A stretch of 64,000 bases of DNA from Salinispira pacifica (GTDB lineage: Bacteria > Spirochaetota > Spirochaetia > DSM-27196 > Salinispiraceae). The translations under genes and the position numbers were made by a program. Shown here in pieces: positions 34,010 to 42,911 of this stretch. The stretch's first letter is position 1. Each line of letters begins with the position of its first letter. The stretch covers positions 3,391,570 through 3,455,569 of the forward strand of contig NC_023035.1 of the NCBI RefSeq assembly GCF_000507245.1, read 5' to 3'. The notes beneath the pieces are model-generated. The model saw only the letters and a list, made by a program, of their open reading frames with translations. It was not told the DNA's origin and searched no databases.

Positions 34010-34057
34010 ATTTTGATTCTGCCGAATTTTGATTCTGCCGAATTTTGATTCTGTCGA
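34010..34057. repeat. 16-bp tandem repeat, three copies
   Basis: ATTTTGATTCTGCCGA occurs at 34010, 34026 and, with one change, 34042; a partial copy (CTGATTCTGCCGA) follows near 34070. It lies between MITE 1 and the end of the SNF2 gene. Function unknown. Confidence 0.85.
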
Positions 34058-34120
34058 AGCTTTTCTTTTCTGATTCTGCCGAAGCATCGCTGCAATACCA
34101 TCTCGTAATTAATCAGATAC

Positions 34121-37100
34121 TTAATCAGATTCGCCGGCACTCGATCGAAACAGCCACAGGATCTCCTCACGGTCCAGGTTGCTGAACAGCGACTCGCCGC
34201 TGCCGAAGATCTCTTCGGTGAGTTTGCGTTTTTGCTCCTGGAGCTGGCGCACCCGTTCTTCTATGCTGTCTTCAACAATAAAGCGCATCGCCAGAACCCG
34301 CCGGGTTTGACCGATGCGGTGACTCCGGTCAATAGCCTGGGATTCAACCGCAGGATTCCACCATGGATCCACAATGCATACATAATCCGCTTCGGTCAGA
34401 TTTATCCCAACGCCTCCGGCCCGGAGGCTGAGGAGAAATATCTGCTTGTTTTCGTCTTCCTGAAAGGATTTGATTTGTTCATTTCGCCGGGCTGCGCTTA
34501 GCGAACCGTCCAGGTAGGCATAGTCCATGCCCCGTGCATCCAGGCGGGTGCTGATCAGCCGGAGAACCTTCACAAACTGACTGAATACCAGGACTGAGTG
34601 TCCTTCGCCGGAAGCCTCCTGGAGCTTTTCCACCAGCAAATCAAGTTTCGCCGACACTTCTGGACCGCCCACCAGCTGGGGAGCAATGGCGGCCTGGCGC
34701 AGATGAATGAGAGTCTGAAGGATGGCAATTCCAGCTTCATGGGCCTCCATGGACGCCATGATCTCAAGCACTTTTTGCCGGCAGGCCTGCTCGAGTTTTC
34801 GATAAAATTTCTTTTCCTGAGTTCCCCGGCGAACAGTGATGAGTAATTCTTCTTTCTCCGGCAAATCCAGTGCGATCTCCTCCTTGGTTCGGCGGAGAAA
34901 GAACGGACGAATCCGCCGCTGAAGCTCCCCGATTGCAGCATCTCCGGCAGATTTGGACACGAATCGGCGCTTGAACCTGTCCCGTTTCCATAGGAGACCG
35001 GGGTTGGCAATCTCCATGAGCGACCAGAGGTCCATCAGACTGTTTTCGACCGGAGTACCCGAAAGGATCAGACGCTGGGATGCCGTTATCTCTTTCAATG
35101 CCCGATGCAGTTTGGTACGGGAATTTTTAAACTGCTGCCCCTCATCCAGAATATTCAGGCAGAATTCCCGGGCTGTGAACATTTCCATGTCCCGAAGCAT
35201 GGTCTGATACGAACAAAGAATAGTGCCGCACCCCGGGAGCTGTGACGCCCTGGCGCTTCCCGCATGGAGATGAACTGTTTCGTCAGGAAGAAAGCGTCCG
35301 ATTTCCCGCTCCCAGTTCCCCAAAGTGGATACGGGTGCAAGCACCAGTGCCGCACGCCGGTCATTCTGTTCACGGTAGTCGGCCAGAATCCCAATGGCCT
35401 GAATGGTTTTACCCAGTCCCATATCGTCCGCCAGGATTCCCCCCGCTCCAATGTTCTTAAGGAACCGCAGCCATGCCAGCCCGGTTTGCTGATACGGCCG
35501 CAGTTCCGCCCGAAACCCCGCCGCCCCCGGTGTATCGGTGGTGGAAAAGGCCCATTCCGCCTTCTCAGCCATACTGAGAATACTGTTGAGAAAGCCCTGT
35601 TCCGGCCCTTTTGTGGAGCTGCCGCTCTGGCCGTTTTCTTCAAGCAGCGTGCGGATGTAGTCTCCGGCTTCGGCATCCAAGGGGTGAATACGCACTTCGC
35701 TCTCGTCAGATGCTTGTGAATCCCCTTCCAGATCCAGTTCTCTCAATTTCTGCCATGCCCGTATGCGCCGGGTGTCTATCAGCCGGTACGCTCCCCGGGA
35801 CTTCAGTAAGTTCCACAAGCCGTCAACCTCAAACCGGGATAGCCGGTCAGCCTCGGGGCGTCCGGATTGCTCAGGATCAGTACCACGTAGGCGGGCATGC
35901 AACCCCAGCCAGTCTATGCCGGAAGTGACTTCAATTTGGATGGATCCCCCGGAGTATACCGGCTTCCTGTTGATAAACAATTTGGTATCTCCCCGGTCAA
36001 TATCCGGGAGAAACTCATTCACGATCTGTTCCATGAGCTCACCCGGGGGCACGCCGTCAAAATTGTAGCATTCATCCCCAGAACGGAATTCCACCAGGGC
36101 GCCCAGGCCGTCGGCTATGCGCTCAGCCCTCATTTCAAAATCCGCCTCGGCCTCATAGTCAGGGATCATCCGCAGCTCACCCTGTTCTCCCGAAAATTCC
36201 ACCCAGGGTTTCCGTTTCGCCATGGGCGCCAGCTCTCCGGAATCGTACTTCACCGTGGGACGCATTGTGAGAGAAAACCCCAAATCCACATAAAGCCTGA
36301 ATTCAGGCCGGGCGCTTGGAAGAGATGTGAGGGGAACAGGACCATGTATGTGCACAATATCTTTGAGAGAACTCAGGGACTTCAGTTTTTCCTTGAGAAG
36401 TTCTATTGCGGCTTCCCGATAGCCAACCGAAGTAGAACTGATAAGCTGAAGGATCTCGCCGGTGTACATATTCCTCAGGCTGTCAACAGGGCTCTTCTCC
36501 GGGGCCGAGTCTTCATCTACCTGACCATCCTCTTTTCCCGGCAACTGAGAGGAACTCACGGCTGGACTGCTTCCAAGAGAATCGCTCTCATAAAGAACTC
36601 CATTCAATGCATCCAGAAAAAACAGATCCGGGCCTGCATAAATAACCGACACAAAGCGCCTGGGACATCGGGAGATCACCCGGCCATCGGCAGACAAAAA
36701 ACTGATGCTGGAGGTGTATACGCGCTGACTGTTTCCGAAGTCGGGAATTCCCGATCGGTCAACAGCCAGCGTGGGGAAGCTGACCTCCCCGTCTTCAATA
36801 AACTCAATACGTATGGAATCCGGAGAAGATACCTTCAGCTCCTGAAACCCGCGCTGGATTGGAAAAATAAGTCGGGGTGAGCTCCGGCCGTTTGTATGTT
36901 CATCAAACAGGGTTCGCAGCCATCCGGAAACATCAAAACGCCGATCTTCAGTGTTCATCGCCTGGTTAATGATCTGATACAGAAGCAGATGTGACTGTGC
37001 CCCTGCACGGAGTTTCATGTTCGGATTCCAGCGGATGTATGCCCCCGGCGTGCCATCCTGTTTGATGTATTGTCCATAAATATCAAGGAACCAGCCGCTT

Positions 37101-37690
37101 CTGAACGAATTGACGGAGGAAGTCGGCCGGCCGTCAATCTTTCCACGCCGGTTATCCAGCAAAATACAGGGGAAATACTGCTTCCTAGGCTGCCGGCCCT
37201 GTTCCCCACCAAATTCCCCGGGCTCATGTTCCGCTGCTCGAGGAGCATCGCCGCTGTGATCACCCTCGTTTTTCGGATCCAGACGCGACGAAAAACTGAT
37301 CATTGAATCCAGCATTCTTACAACAGGATGATCTGACAAACCGCCATCATCGTGTACATCAGGCTCAGCCCCTTCGTCGCTTTCACTGGACTGCGTCCCG
37401 TTGAGAAAAAGATCTTCCTGAAAAGCCGTGATTATCGCTGCAGCCATGTGTTTGCAGGTATCGCCATAGGGACAATTGCAGTTGGCATGAAAATTACCCT
37501 CTTCAATAGAGGAATGGATGAAAACCGTATACGGGACGGCAGCGCTGCCTGCCACACGGAACTGAACCCCATCAGGTTTTCGGTAATACTCTTTAACCTT
37601 GCCCAGTCGTGCGTAATCCTCTCCACGCTTCCAAATCTGAGGGGAAAAAAATTGTGATCGAATTATATGCAATAGCGTGTGGTTATTCAT
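34121..37690 (-). CDS. SNF2-family ATPase with N-terminal SWIM zinc finger
   Basis: 1189 aa. The SWIM finger at about 70-85 is CNCPYGDTCKH (CxCx6CxH spacing approximately). A long middle region of about 600 residues follows with no named domain. The SNF2 core runs from about 750: LAWLRFLKNIGAGGILADDM then GLGKT (Walker A), DEGQ as motif II (ILDEGQQFKN), LSGTPVENSLMDLWSLM, and helicase motifs VI in SHRIGQTRRVLA. It belongs to the bacterial HepA-like group and uses ATP to move proteins on DNA or RNA polymerase. It stands 39 nt after a coiled-coil gene on the same strand. No nuclease or methylase neighbour suggests a defence system. Confidence 0.93.
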   Translation of the reverse strand: MNNHTLLHIIRSQFFSPQIWKRGEDYARLGKVKEYYRKPDGVQFRVAGSAAVPYTVFIHSSIEEGNFHANCNCPYGDTCKHMAAAIITAFQEDLFLNGTQSSESDEGAEPDVHDDGGLSDHPVVRMLDSMISFSSRLDPKNEGDHSGDAPRAAEHEPGEFGGEQGRQPRKQYFPCILLDNRRGKIDGRPTSSVNSFRSGWFLDIYGQYIKQDGTPGAYIRWNPNMKLRAGAQSHLLLYQIINQAMNTEDRRFDVSGWLRTLFDEHTNGRSSPRLIFPIQRGFQELKVSSPDSIRIEFIEDGEVSFPTLAVDRSGIPDFGNSQRVYTSSISFLSADGRVISRCPRRFVSVIYAGPDLFFLDALNGVLYESDSLGSSPAVSSSQLPGKEDGQVDEDSAPEKSPVDSLRNMYTGEILQLISSTSVGYREAAIELLKEKLKSLSSLKDIVHIHGPVPLTSLPSARPEFRLYVDLGFSLTMRPTVKYDSGELAPMAKRKPWVEFSGEQGELRMIPDYEAEADFEMRAERIADGLGALVEFRSGDECYNFDGVPPGELMEQIVNEFLPDIDRGDTKLFINRKPVYSGGSIQIEVTSGIDWLGLHARLRGTDPEQSGRPEADRLSRFEVDGLWNLLKSRGAYRLIDTRRIRAWQKLRELDLEGDSQASDESEVRIHPLDAEAGDYIRTLLEENGQSGSSTKGPEQGFLNSILSMAEKAEWAFSTTDTPGAAGFRAELRPYQQTGLAWLRFLKNIGAGGILADDMGLGKTIQAIGILADYREQNDRRAALVLAPVSTLGNWEREIGRFLPDETVHLHAGSARASQLPGCGTILCSYQTMLRDMEMFTAREFCLNILDEGQQFKNSRTKLHRALKEITASQRLILSGTPVENSLMDLWSLMEIANPGLLWKRDRFKRRFVSKSAGDAAIGELQRRIRPFFLRRTKEEIALDLPEKEELLITVRRGTQEKKFYRKLEQACRQKVLEIMASMEAHEAGIAILQTLIHLRQAAIAPQLVGGPEVSAKLDLLVEKLQEASGEGHSVLVFSQFVKVLRLISTRLDARGMDYAYLDGSLSAARRNEQIKSFQEDENKQIFLLSLRAGGVGINLTEADYVCIVDPWWNPAVESQAIDRSHRIGQTRRVLAMRFIVEDSIEERVRQLQEQKRKLTEEIFGSGESLFSNLDREEILWLFRSSAGESD

Positions 37691-37729
37691 GCAGATTCCG
37701 TAGCCTTCAACGCAACAAGATAGCGGGCA

Positions 37730-38227
37730 TTATAACCCGGCCAGGGCCAGCCCCACCGGCACGGCAGCGATCAGCAAGGCAAGAATGGAGGAAAAAATTG
37801 TGAATCTCCGGTTGGATTCATCAAAGCGTTTATCCATCTGTTCAAACCGTTTGTCCACCTTTTCAAACCGCTTGTCAACCTGCTCAAATCTCTTGTCCAC
37901 TTCCCCAAAGCGGCGGTCCATCTGAATCTGCATGTCATTGAAGCGCCGGTCCAGGTAGCTTTGCATCTCTGCGAATCGCTGGTCGGATTGAGCCTGCTGC
38001 TCGGCAAAGCGGGCGTCAATGCTCTTTTGAAGATCCTTAATAGCTTCATACTGATGCTTCAGCTCTTCCTCAACCCGGACGATTCGTTCGCTTAAGGCGT
38101 AGCCGGCGAATGGAGAAACCGCTGCTGCAGCTTTTTGCTCCTGCTCCATAATCCATTGTGAGAAGTTTTCTTTAATATATGCTTCGATTTGCTGGAAATC
38201 CTGCTCTGTCATTTTTGCTTCCGCCAT
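37730..38227 (-). CDS. Coiled-coil protein with C-terminal membrane anchor
   Basis: 165 aa. Residues 50-140 are made of 7-residue repeats (KRFEQVD, KRFEKVD, KRFEQMD, KRFDESN, with FAEQQAQSDQRFAEMQ before them), a long coiled coil. The C-terminus RRFTIFSSILALLIAAVPVG then LALAGL is a single membrane helix. This resembles DUF1640-type and related bacterial coiled-coil anchor proteins. The function is unknown. It is 39 nt upstream of the SNF2 gene. Confidence 0.75.
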   Translation of the reverse strand: MAEAKMTEQDFQQIEAYIKENFSQWIMEQEQKAAAAVSPFAGYALSERIVRVEEELKHQYEAIKDLQKSIDARFAEQQAQSDQRFAEMQSYLDRRFNDMQIQMDRRFGEVDKRFEQVDKRFEKVDKRFEQMDKRFDESNRRFTIFSSILALLIAAVPVGLALAGL

Positions 38228-38424
38228 CTTCTCCCCCGGTTTACCCTACAGCAGGGCGGCTTCATATCTATTACCGGAAATTCCGGGGAGTCTGATTTAT
38301 CATGAATCATATTTTACCACATATGCGGGGTAATTTCACCCAGCATTCCTGTGGCACTGCAGCGATCCTTACGGAAGAACCGTCAGTGCAGGAGTGTATA
38401 TAGGGCTGGATCTCTAAGAGAATA

Positions 38425-38802
38425 TCAGCGGCGGCCGGGCTTTTCAGAGCAGGGAACGCAGATGAGGGCTTGGGGAACCAGCCGGAGCCGACCGATGGGC
38501 ATGGGCTTGCCGCAGCGGATGCAGTTCCCGTAGGTTCCTCCATCCATCCGGCTCAGAGCATTGCGAAGACGCTCCAGATTCCGCTTCGTTTCACCGAGAA
38601 TATGCTCGTTCACCCCTTTATCGTTCAGGGCTTCCATCCGTGTGAGCCTTCCCAGACTGCAGCTTGGACTCACAGCCTGGGTTTCCTCATTGAGATAGGG
38701 CAGCTGCTCTTCAAGCTCCTGAATACGCTGTCGGATTAACTGCTCTAGTTCGCTCAACTCTTCGACGGAAAGCGCCGTTGATTCGGACTGGTTCATAGAC
38801 AT
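38425..38802 (-). CDS. DksA/TraR-type C4 zinc-finger protein
   Basis: 125 aa. The zinc finger near the C-terminus is YGNCIRCGKPMPIGRLRLVP then ALICVPC (C-x2-C-x17-C-x2-C). The helical N-terminus has two coiled-coil helices (SVEELSELEQLIRQRIQELE, KRNLERLRNALSRMD) as in DksA. Such proteins enter the RNA-polymerase secondary channel with ppGpp. The acidic tip of DksA (DxxDxA) is not obvious, so it may be a TraR-like or YbiI-like variant. It stands alone. Confidence 0.88.
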   Translation of the reverse strand: MSMNQSESTALSVEELSELEQLIRQRIQELEEQLPYLNEETQAVSPSCSLGRLTRMEALNDKGVNEHILGETKRNLERLRNALSRMDGGTYGNCIRCGKPMPIGRLRLVPQALICVPCSEKPGRR

Positions 38803-38885
38803 TGGTTTATAGACCCTTTTTCATACACGCAAAATCATGGGCACCGCAGGTGAGTCGTACGATGGCAGCAGATCCATGGATATGA

Positions 38886-40883
38886 TCAGATCATCTCCCG
38901 CAGTATGGTAACCGCCTGCTCAACCGACACCTTCTGGGTATCCAGAAATACTTCCGCATCGTGGTTCACCTCATAGGGCTGATGGATTCCGGTGAAGTCA
39001 TTGATTTCTCCCGCTTCCGCTTTTTTGTACAGCCCCTTGGGATCACGGCGCTTGGCCTCTTCAAGATCCACTTTCACATGAACCTCTCTGAAGCGGCCTT
39101 CAGGGAAGAGACGGCGAACCTCGTCCCGCATGGCTTTCCGGGGGCTGATGAAGGTGCACAGCACGATGAATCCGGCGTCATAAAAAAGCTTGGCGGCATG
39201 GCCTACCCGCCGGATGTTCTCCTGGCGGTCGGCTTCGCTGAATCCCAGATCGCCGTTCAGACCGTGGCGGATATTGTCGCCGTCAAGCATCACCACCTGC
39301 CGGCCTTCTGCGAAAAGACGTTTTTCCAAGGCTTTGGCGATGGTGCTTTTTCCGCTTCCCGAAAGACCGGTGAACCAGAAGATCTGAGCCTTGTGACCGT
39401 TCCGTTCTTCACGGGCGGCCAGGCTTACGTCGGTGTCTTCCCATTTCACATTGGGGCTTACCGTGCTGCGCTCAGCCGGGGTCCGGGATGCAGGTTCATC
39501 TCCGGCGGCCTGCCGTGCGCTGTGACGGATCATGCCGGCAGCTACGGTGAGATTGGTGGCAGGATCAATGAGCACAAAGCTTCCGGTCTGCCGGTTGCGG
39601 CTGTAGGCATCAAAATAGAGGGGGTGGGCGGTTTCGATCCGCACCGCCCCGATCTCATTCAGAGTAAGGCTTTCGGCGGGGTTGTGGGACAGATCGTTCA
39701 CATCGATATTGTATTCCAGCCGGTTCACATAGGCCTGAACCCGTCGGGTGGTCTGCTGAAGAATGTAATGGTTGGAAAGTGAAAGATCGTTGGAATCGTC
39801 CATCCAGCAGAGTACCGCCTCGAAGGTGGTTGAAGATTCGGGAAGATCCTCGCTCTTGACGATCATATCTCCCCGGGAAATATCAATTTCATCTTCCAGA
39901 GTGAGGATAACCGACTGACTCTCAAAAGCCTCTTCCAGCTCTCCCTCATAGGTCACAATGGACTGTACGCTGCTGGTCTTGTTGGACGGCAGGGCGGTTA
40001 TGGCATCGCCCTTTTTTACCGTACCCGAGGCGATTCTTCCGGCGAATCCCCGGAAATCCAGATGGGGACGAACCACGTACTGAACCGGGAAACGGAAATC
40101 TTCCAGATTCCGGTCGCCGGCCAGGATGACAGTTTCAAGATGATGGAGCACCGAGCGGCCCTCGTACCAGTCCATGTTGCTGCTCTTATCCACCACATTG
40201 TCCCCGGTGAGGGCTGAGATGGGAATAAAGCTGATATCATCTATTGCCAGATTGTCGCAGAAATCGGTGTAATCGGAAACGATATTGTTGAACACCTCTT
40301 CGGACCAGTCCACCAGGTCCATCTTGTTCACCGCCACCACCAGATGGGGAATCCCCAGCAGACTGGCGATGAAACCGTGGCGCTTGCTTTGGGTCAGCAC
40401 ACCTTTCCGGGCGTCTATCAGCACGATTGCCAGGTCTGCGGTGGATGCGCCGGTCACCATGTTCCGTGTGTACTGTTCGTGTCCCGGAGTGTCGGCAATA
40501 ATGAACTTCCGTTTGGGAGTGGAGAAATAGCGGTAGGCCACATCGATGGTGATGCCCTGCTCCCGCTCGGCTCGCAGGCCGTCGGTCAAAAGGGCCAGGT
40601 TCACATCCTCTTCTCCACGGAGCTGGCTGGAAGCTTCAAGCTGTTCCATCTGATCCTGGAAGATGGCCTTGCTGTCGAACAGCAGGCGGCCGATGAGGGT
40701 GGATTTGCCATCATCCACGCTGCCTGCGGTGGTGAAGCGCAGCAGCTCCCGGTTTAAGTATTCTTCGATATTGTATTCATCCTGTTCGCCTGGGGCATGT
40801 ACGCCGGTGTCTGTCTGACCGGCTGCAGCCTGAGCGGCGGAGGACTGTGTATGCTCGTCGTCTTTTCTGGTCTTTGAACTCAT
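38886..40883 (-). CDS. cysNC: Bifunctional sulfate adenylyltransferase subunit 1 / adenylylsulfate kinase
   Basis: 665 aa. Residues about 45-460 are the CysN GTPase: G1 motif GSVDDGKSTLIGRLL, G3 DTPGHEQYTRN, G4 VNKMDLVD. Residues about 490-665 are the APS kinase: P-loop FTGLSGSGKSTIAKAL, then LDGDNIRHGLNGDLGFSE and FISPRKAMRDEVR. Together with CysD it makes APS from sulfate and ATP, driven by GTP, and then phosphorylates it to PAPS. Start overlaps the cysD stop by one base (TAATG). The fusion resembles NodQ. Confidence 0.95.
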   Translation of the reverse strand: MSSKTRKDDEHTQSSAAQAAAGQTDTGVHAPGEQDEYNIEEYLNRELLRFTTAGSVDDGKSTLIGRLLFDSKAIFQDQMEQLEASSQLRGEEDVNLALLTDGLRAEREQGITIDVAYRYFSTPKRKFIIADTPGHEQYTRNMVTGASTADLAIVLIDARKGVLTQSKRHGFIASLLGIPHLVVAVNKMDLVDWSEEVFNNIVSDYTDFCDNLAIDDISFIPISALTGDNVVDKSSNMDWYEGRSVLHHLETVILAGDRNLEDFRFPVQYVVRPHLDFRGFAGRIASGTVKKGDAITALPSNKTSSVQSIVTYEGELEEAFESQSVILTLEDEIDISRGDMIVKSEDLPESSTTFEAVLCWMDDSNDLSLSNHYILQQTTRRVQAYVNRLEYNIDVNDLSHNPAESLTLNEIGAVRIETAHPLYFDAYSRNRQTGSFVLIDPATNLTVAAGMIRHSARQAAGDEPASRTPAERSTVSPNVKWEDTDVSLAAREERNGHKAQIFWFTGLSGSGKSTIAKALEKRLFAEGRQVVMLDGDNIRHGLNGDLGFSEADRQENIRRVGHAAKLFYDAGFIVLCTFISPRKAMRDEVRRLFPEGRFREVHVKVDLEEAKRRDPKGLYKKAEAGEINDFTGIHQPYEVNHDAEVFLDTQKVSVEQAVTILREMI

Positions 40884-41788
40884 TAAAAATACCCCTGTTT
40901 CTTCCGGTCTTCCATTGCGGCTTCGCTCCGCTTGTCGTCCGCACGGCCGCCCCGTTCTGTGGTCCGGGTTGCTGCGATCTCTGCGATAATTTCTTCAACA
41001 TTCCGGGCGGGACTCTCAACCCCGCCGGTGCAGGTCATATCCCCGATGGTTCTGAACCGGACTTCCTTCTCCACCGGCTCTTCACCGGGAAGCTTCTCAA
41101 TCACTTCACTGTCTCCGAGAATCACACCGTCCCGGATCAGCACCTTCCTGGTGTGGGAGAAGTAGAGGCTGGGCATGGGGATGTTCTCCAGTGCGATGTA
41201 GCTCCACACGTCCAGCTCCGTCCAGTTGGATATGGGAAACACACGGAAGTGTTCGCCCATGTTTTTCTGGGCATTGAAAATGTTCCAGAGTTCGGGACGC
41301 TGGCTTTTCGGGTCCCATTGACCGAAACGGTTTCTGAAGCTGAAGAAGCGCTCCTTCGCCCGGGCCTTCTCCTCGTCCCGGCGGGCTCCGCCCATGGCGG
41401 CGTCAAACTTGTGCTCCTTGATGGCATCCAGGAGAGTCACCGTCTGCAGGGAGTTTCGGCTTGCATAGGGTCCGCTTTCTTCGGTCACCCGGCCGGAGTC
41501 GATGGAATCCTGGACGTGGGCAACGATCAGGTTCGCCTCGTAGTCTTTAATAAACTGATCCCGAAACTCGATGGTCTCGGCAAAATTGTGTCCGGTATCC
41601 ACATGCATCAGGGGAAAAGGTATTTTCCCGGGATAAAAGGCCTTTCTGGCCAGATGAGCCATGCAGATGGAATCCTTCCCGCCGGAGAACAGCATTACCG
41701 GCCGCTCAAATTGTGCAGCCACCTCCCTGATGACGTATATGGCTTCGGATTCCAGTGATCGCAAATGATTCAGATGATACTTTTTCAT
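40883..41788 (-). CDS. cysD: Sulfate adenylyltransferase subunit 2
   Basis: 301 aa, the usual length. PP-loop ATPase motif MLFSGGKDSICMAHLARKAF (about 32-51), then HVDTGHNFAETIEFRD and GGARRDEEKARAKERFFSFR. It transfers AMP to sulfate with CysN. It is the first gene of a two-gene unit followed by cysNC, with its promoter in the 62 bp upstream. No PAPS reductase (cysH) or sulfite reductase genes are nearby. Confidence 0.96.
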   Translation of the reverse strand: MKKYHLNHLRSLESEAIYVIREVAAQFERPVMLFSGGKDSICMAHLARKAFYPGKIPFPLMHVDTGHNFAETIEFRDQFIKDYEANLIVAHVQDSIDSGRVTEESGPYASRNSLQTVTLLDAIKEHKFDAAMGGARRDEEKARAKERFFSFRNRFGQWDPKSQRPELWNIFNAQKNMGEHFRVFPISNWTELDVWSYIALENIPMPSLYFSHTRKVLIRDGVILGDSEVIEKLPGEEPVEKEVRFRTIGDMTCTGGVESPARNVEEIIAEIAATRTTERGGRADDKRSEAAMEDRKKQGYF

Positions 41789-41850
41789 AGGTCTGTCCTT
41801 GCCCTCCCCGCCCGGTCAAACATTCAGTCACCGCCGCAGGTGGGATGTAT

Positions 41851-42843
41851 TTAGTGCTGCAGAATCCTCGGGTCCCGGCAAACCAGAAACCAGGGATTCA
41901 GCAAATCTTCCTTGTTATATTCAAGGGGCATATGATTATCCGCCTGGACCACCTTCAGTCCTGCGGCCCGGCATACCCCGTCGGCGGCGGCGGTGTCCCA
42001 TTCCATGGTGGGCGCAAAGCGGGGATACACATCCGCCTCTCCGGACGCCACCTTGCAGAGCTTCAGGCTGCTCCCGAAACTGGTGAGCTCCACTTCATTA
42101 TACGCCGATTCAAGCCCGGCGATAAACTCTTCAGTGGCCTCATTCAGATGGCTTCTGCTGGCAACCACCCTGAGGGGCGATTCAATGCCCGGTCCGGTGA
42201 GAGTCAGCTCTTCATTGGAGCTGCCCAGAGCAACACTACGGCTCTTCCAGCCCTCCACGCCCTCGGACAGACGGTCAATCTGATACGCCAGACCCGGCGC
42301 ACCGGAACCCGGGCTGCCTTCGCCGACAGCTCTGTTCCTCCATCCTACGTAGGCGATATCCTGAACCGGAACATACACAACGCCGATAACCGGCTCCCAG
42401 ACCCGATGGCTCTGCTTCTTATGCCCGGCATCCCGGGGGGCCATGAGGGCGATATTGGTGGTAAACTCACCGTTGCGCTTCACAAACTCCTTGGTACCGT
42501 CCAGGGGATCAATCAACCAGTAGCGGTCCCAGGTTCTTCGGGACCCGTACTCTGAAATATCCCCTTCCTCGGAAAGTACGGGAAGTCCACCGTCGTCACT
42601 GCCGTTTTTATCTTCCTCCCCCTCCAAACTGTCCTTCCCGGACAGTGACAGGTTCTCCAGACCCCGCTGCATTACGGTGTGAGAGCGCCGGTCCGCCTCT
42701 GTGAGGGGGGAATCATCCTGTTTCATATCCACGGAAAAATCTCTGGAATACACTTCCAGAATCTCTTTTCCCGCCTCAAGACTTATCTGTAAAAGTGAGG
42801 AAATAAGCTCTTCGCTGAAGACTTCCTGCCGGTTTTGTGTCAT
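41851..42843 (-). CDS. cysQ: 3'(2'),5'-bisphosphate nucleotidase (CysQ, inositol-monophosphatase family)
   Basis: 330 aa; typical CysQ is about 250, and the extra length comes from acidic inserts near 85-105 (EEDKNGSDDGGLPVLSEEGD) and near 160-200. Catalytic motifs: DPLDGTKEFVKRNGEFT (metal ligands Asp, Asp), the EE in GEEDKN, and WDTAAADGVCRAAGL near the end. It hydrolyses PAP left after sulfotransfer or PAPS reduction and protects the cell from PAP build-up. It lies 62 nt upstream of cysD on the same strand. Confidence 0.92.
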   Translation of the reverse strand: MTQNRQEVFSEELISSLLQISLEAGKEILEVYSRDFSVDMKQDDSPLTEADRRSHTVMQRGLENLSLSGKDSLEGEEDKNGSDDGGLPVLSEEGDISEYGSRRTWDRYWLIDPLDGTKEFVKRNGEFTTNIALMAPRDAGHKKQSHRVWEPVIGVVYVPVQDIAYVGWRNRAVGEGSPGSGAPGLAYQIDRLSEGVEGWKSRSVALGSSNEELTLTGPGIESPLRVVASRSHLNEATEEFIAGLESAYNEVELTSFGSSLKLCKVASGEADVYPRFAPTMEWDTAAADGVCRAAGLKVVQADNHMPLEYNKEDLLNPWFLVCRDPRILQH

Positions 42844-42911
42844 ATATCCTGTTCACCCTCGGGAGAAATAGTAAATCCGGTTCAATTATGATGATCAGCC
42901 TATTCTATCGG

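Larger units (their letters stand above)
33734..34120. other. Intergenic region holding a MITE and short repeats
   Basis: This 387-bp gap contains the MITE at 33776-33919 and the 16-bp repeats at 34010-34057, described separately. No gene was seen. The minus-strand frame at 33833-34087 merely reads through both and has no recognisable domain. Confidence 0.7.

Noticed and set aside
34121-38227. Defence island around the SNF2 ATPase
   Set aside because: Its neighbours are a coiled-coil membrane protein and a MITE; no nuclease, methylase or phospholipase partner of known defence systems is present.
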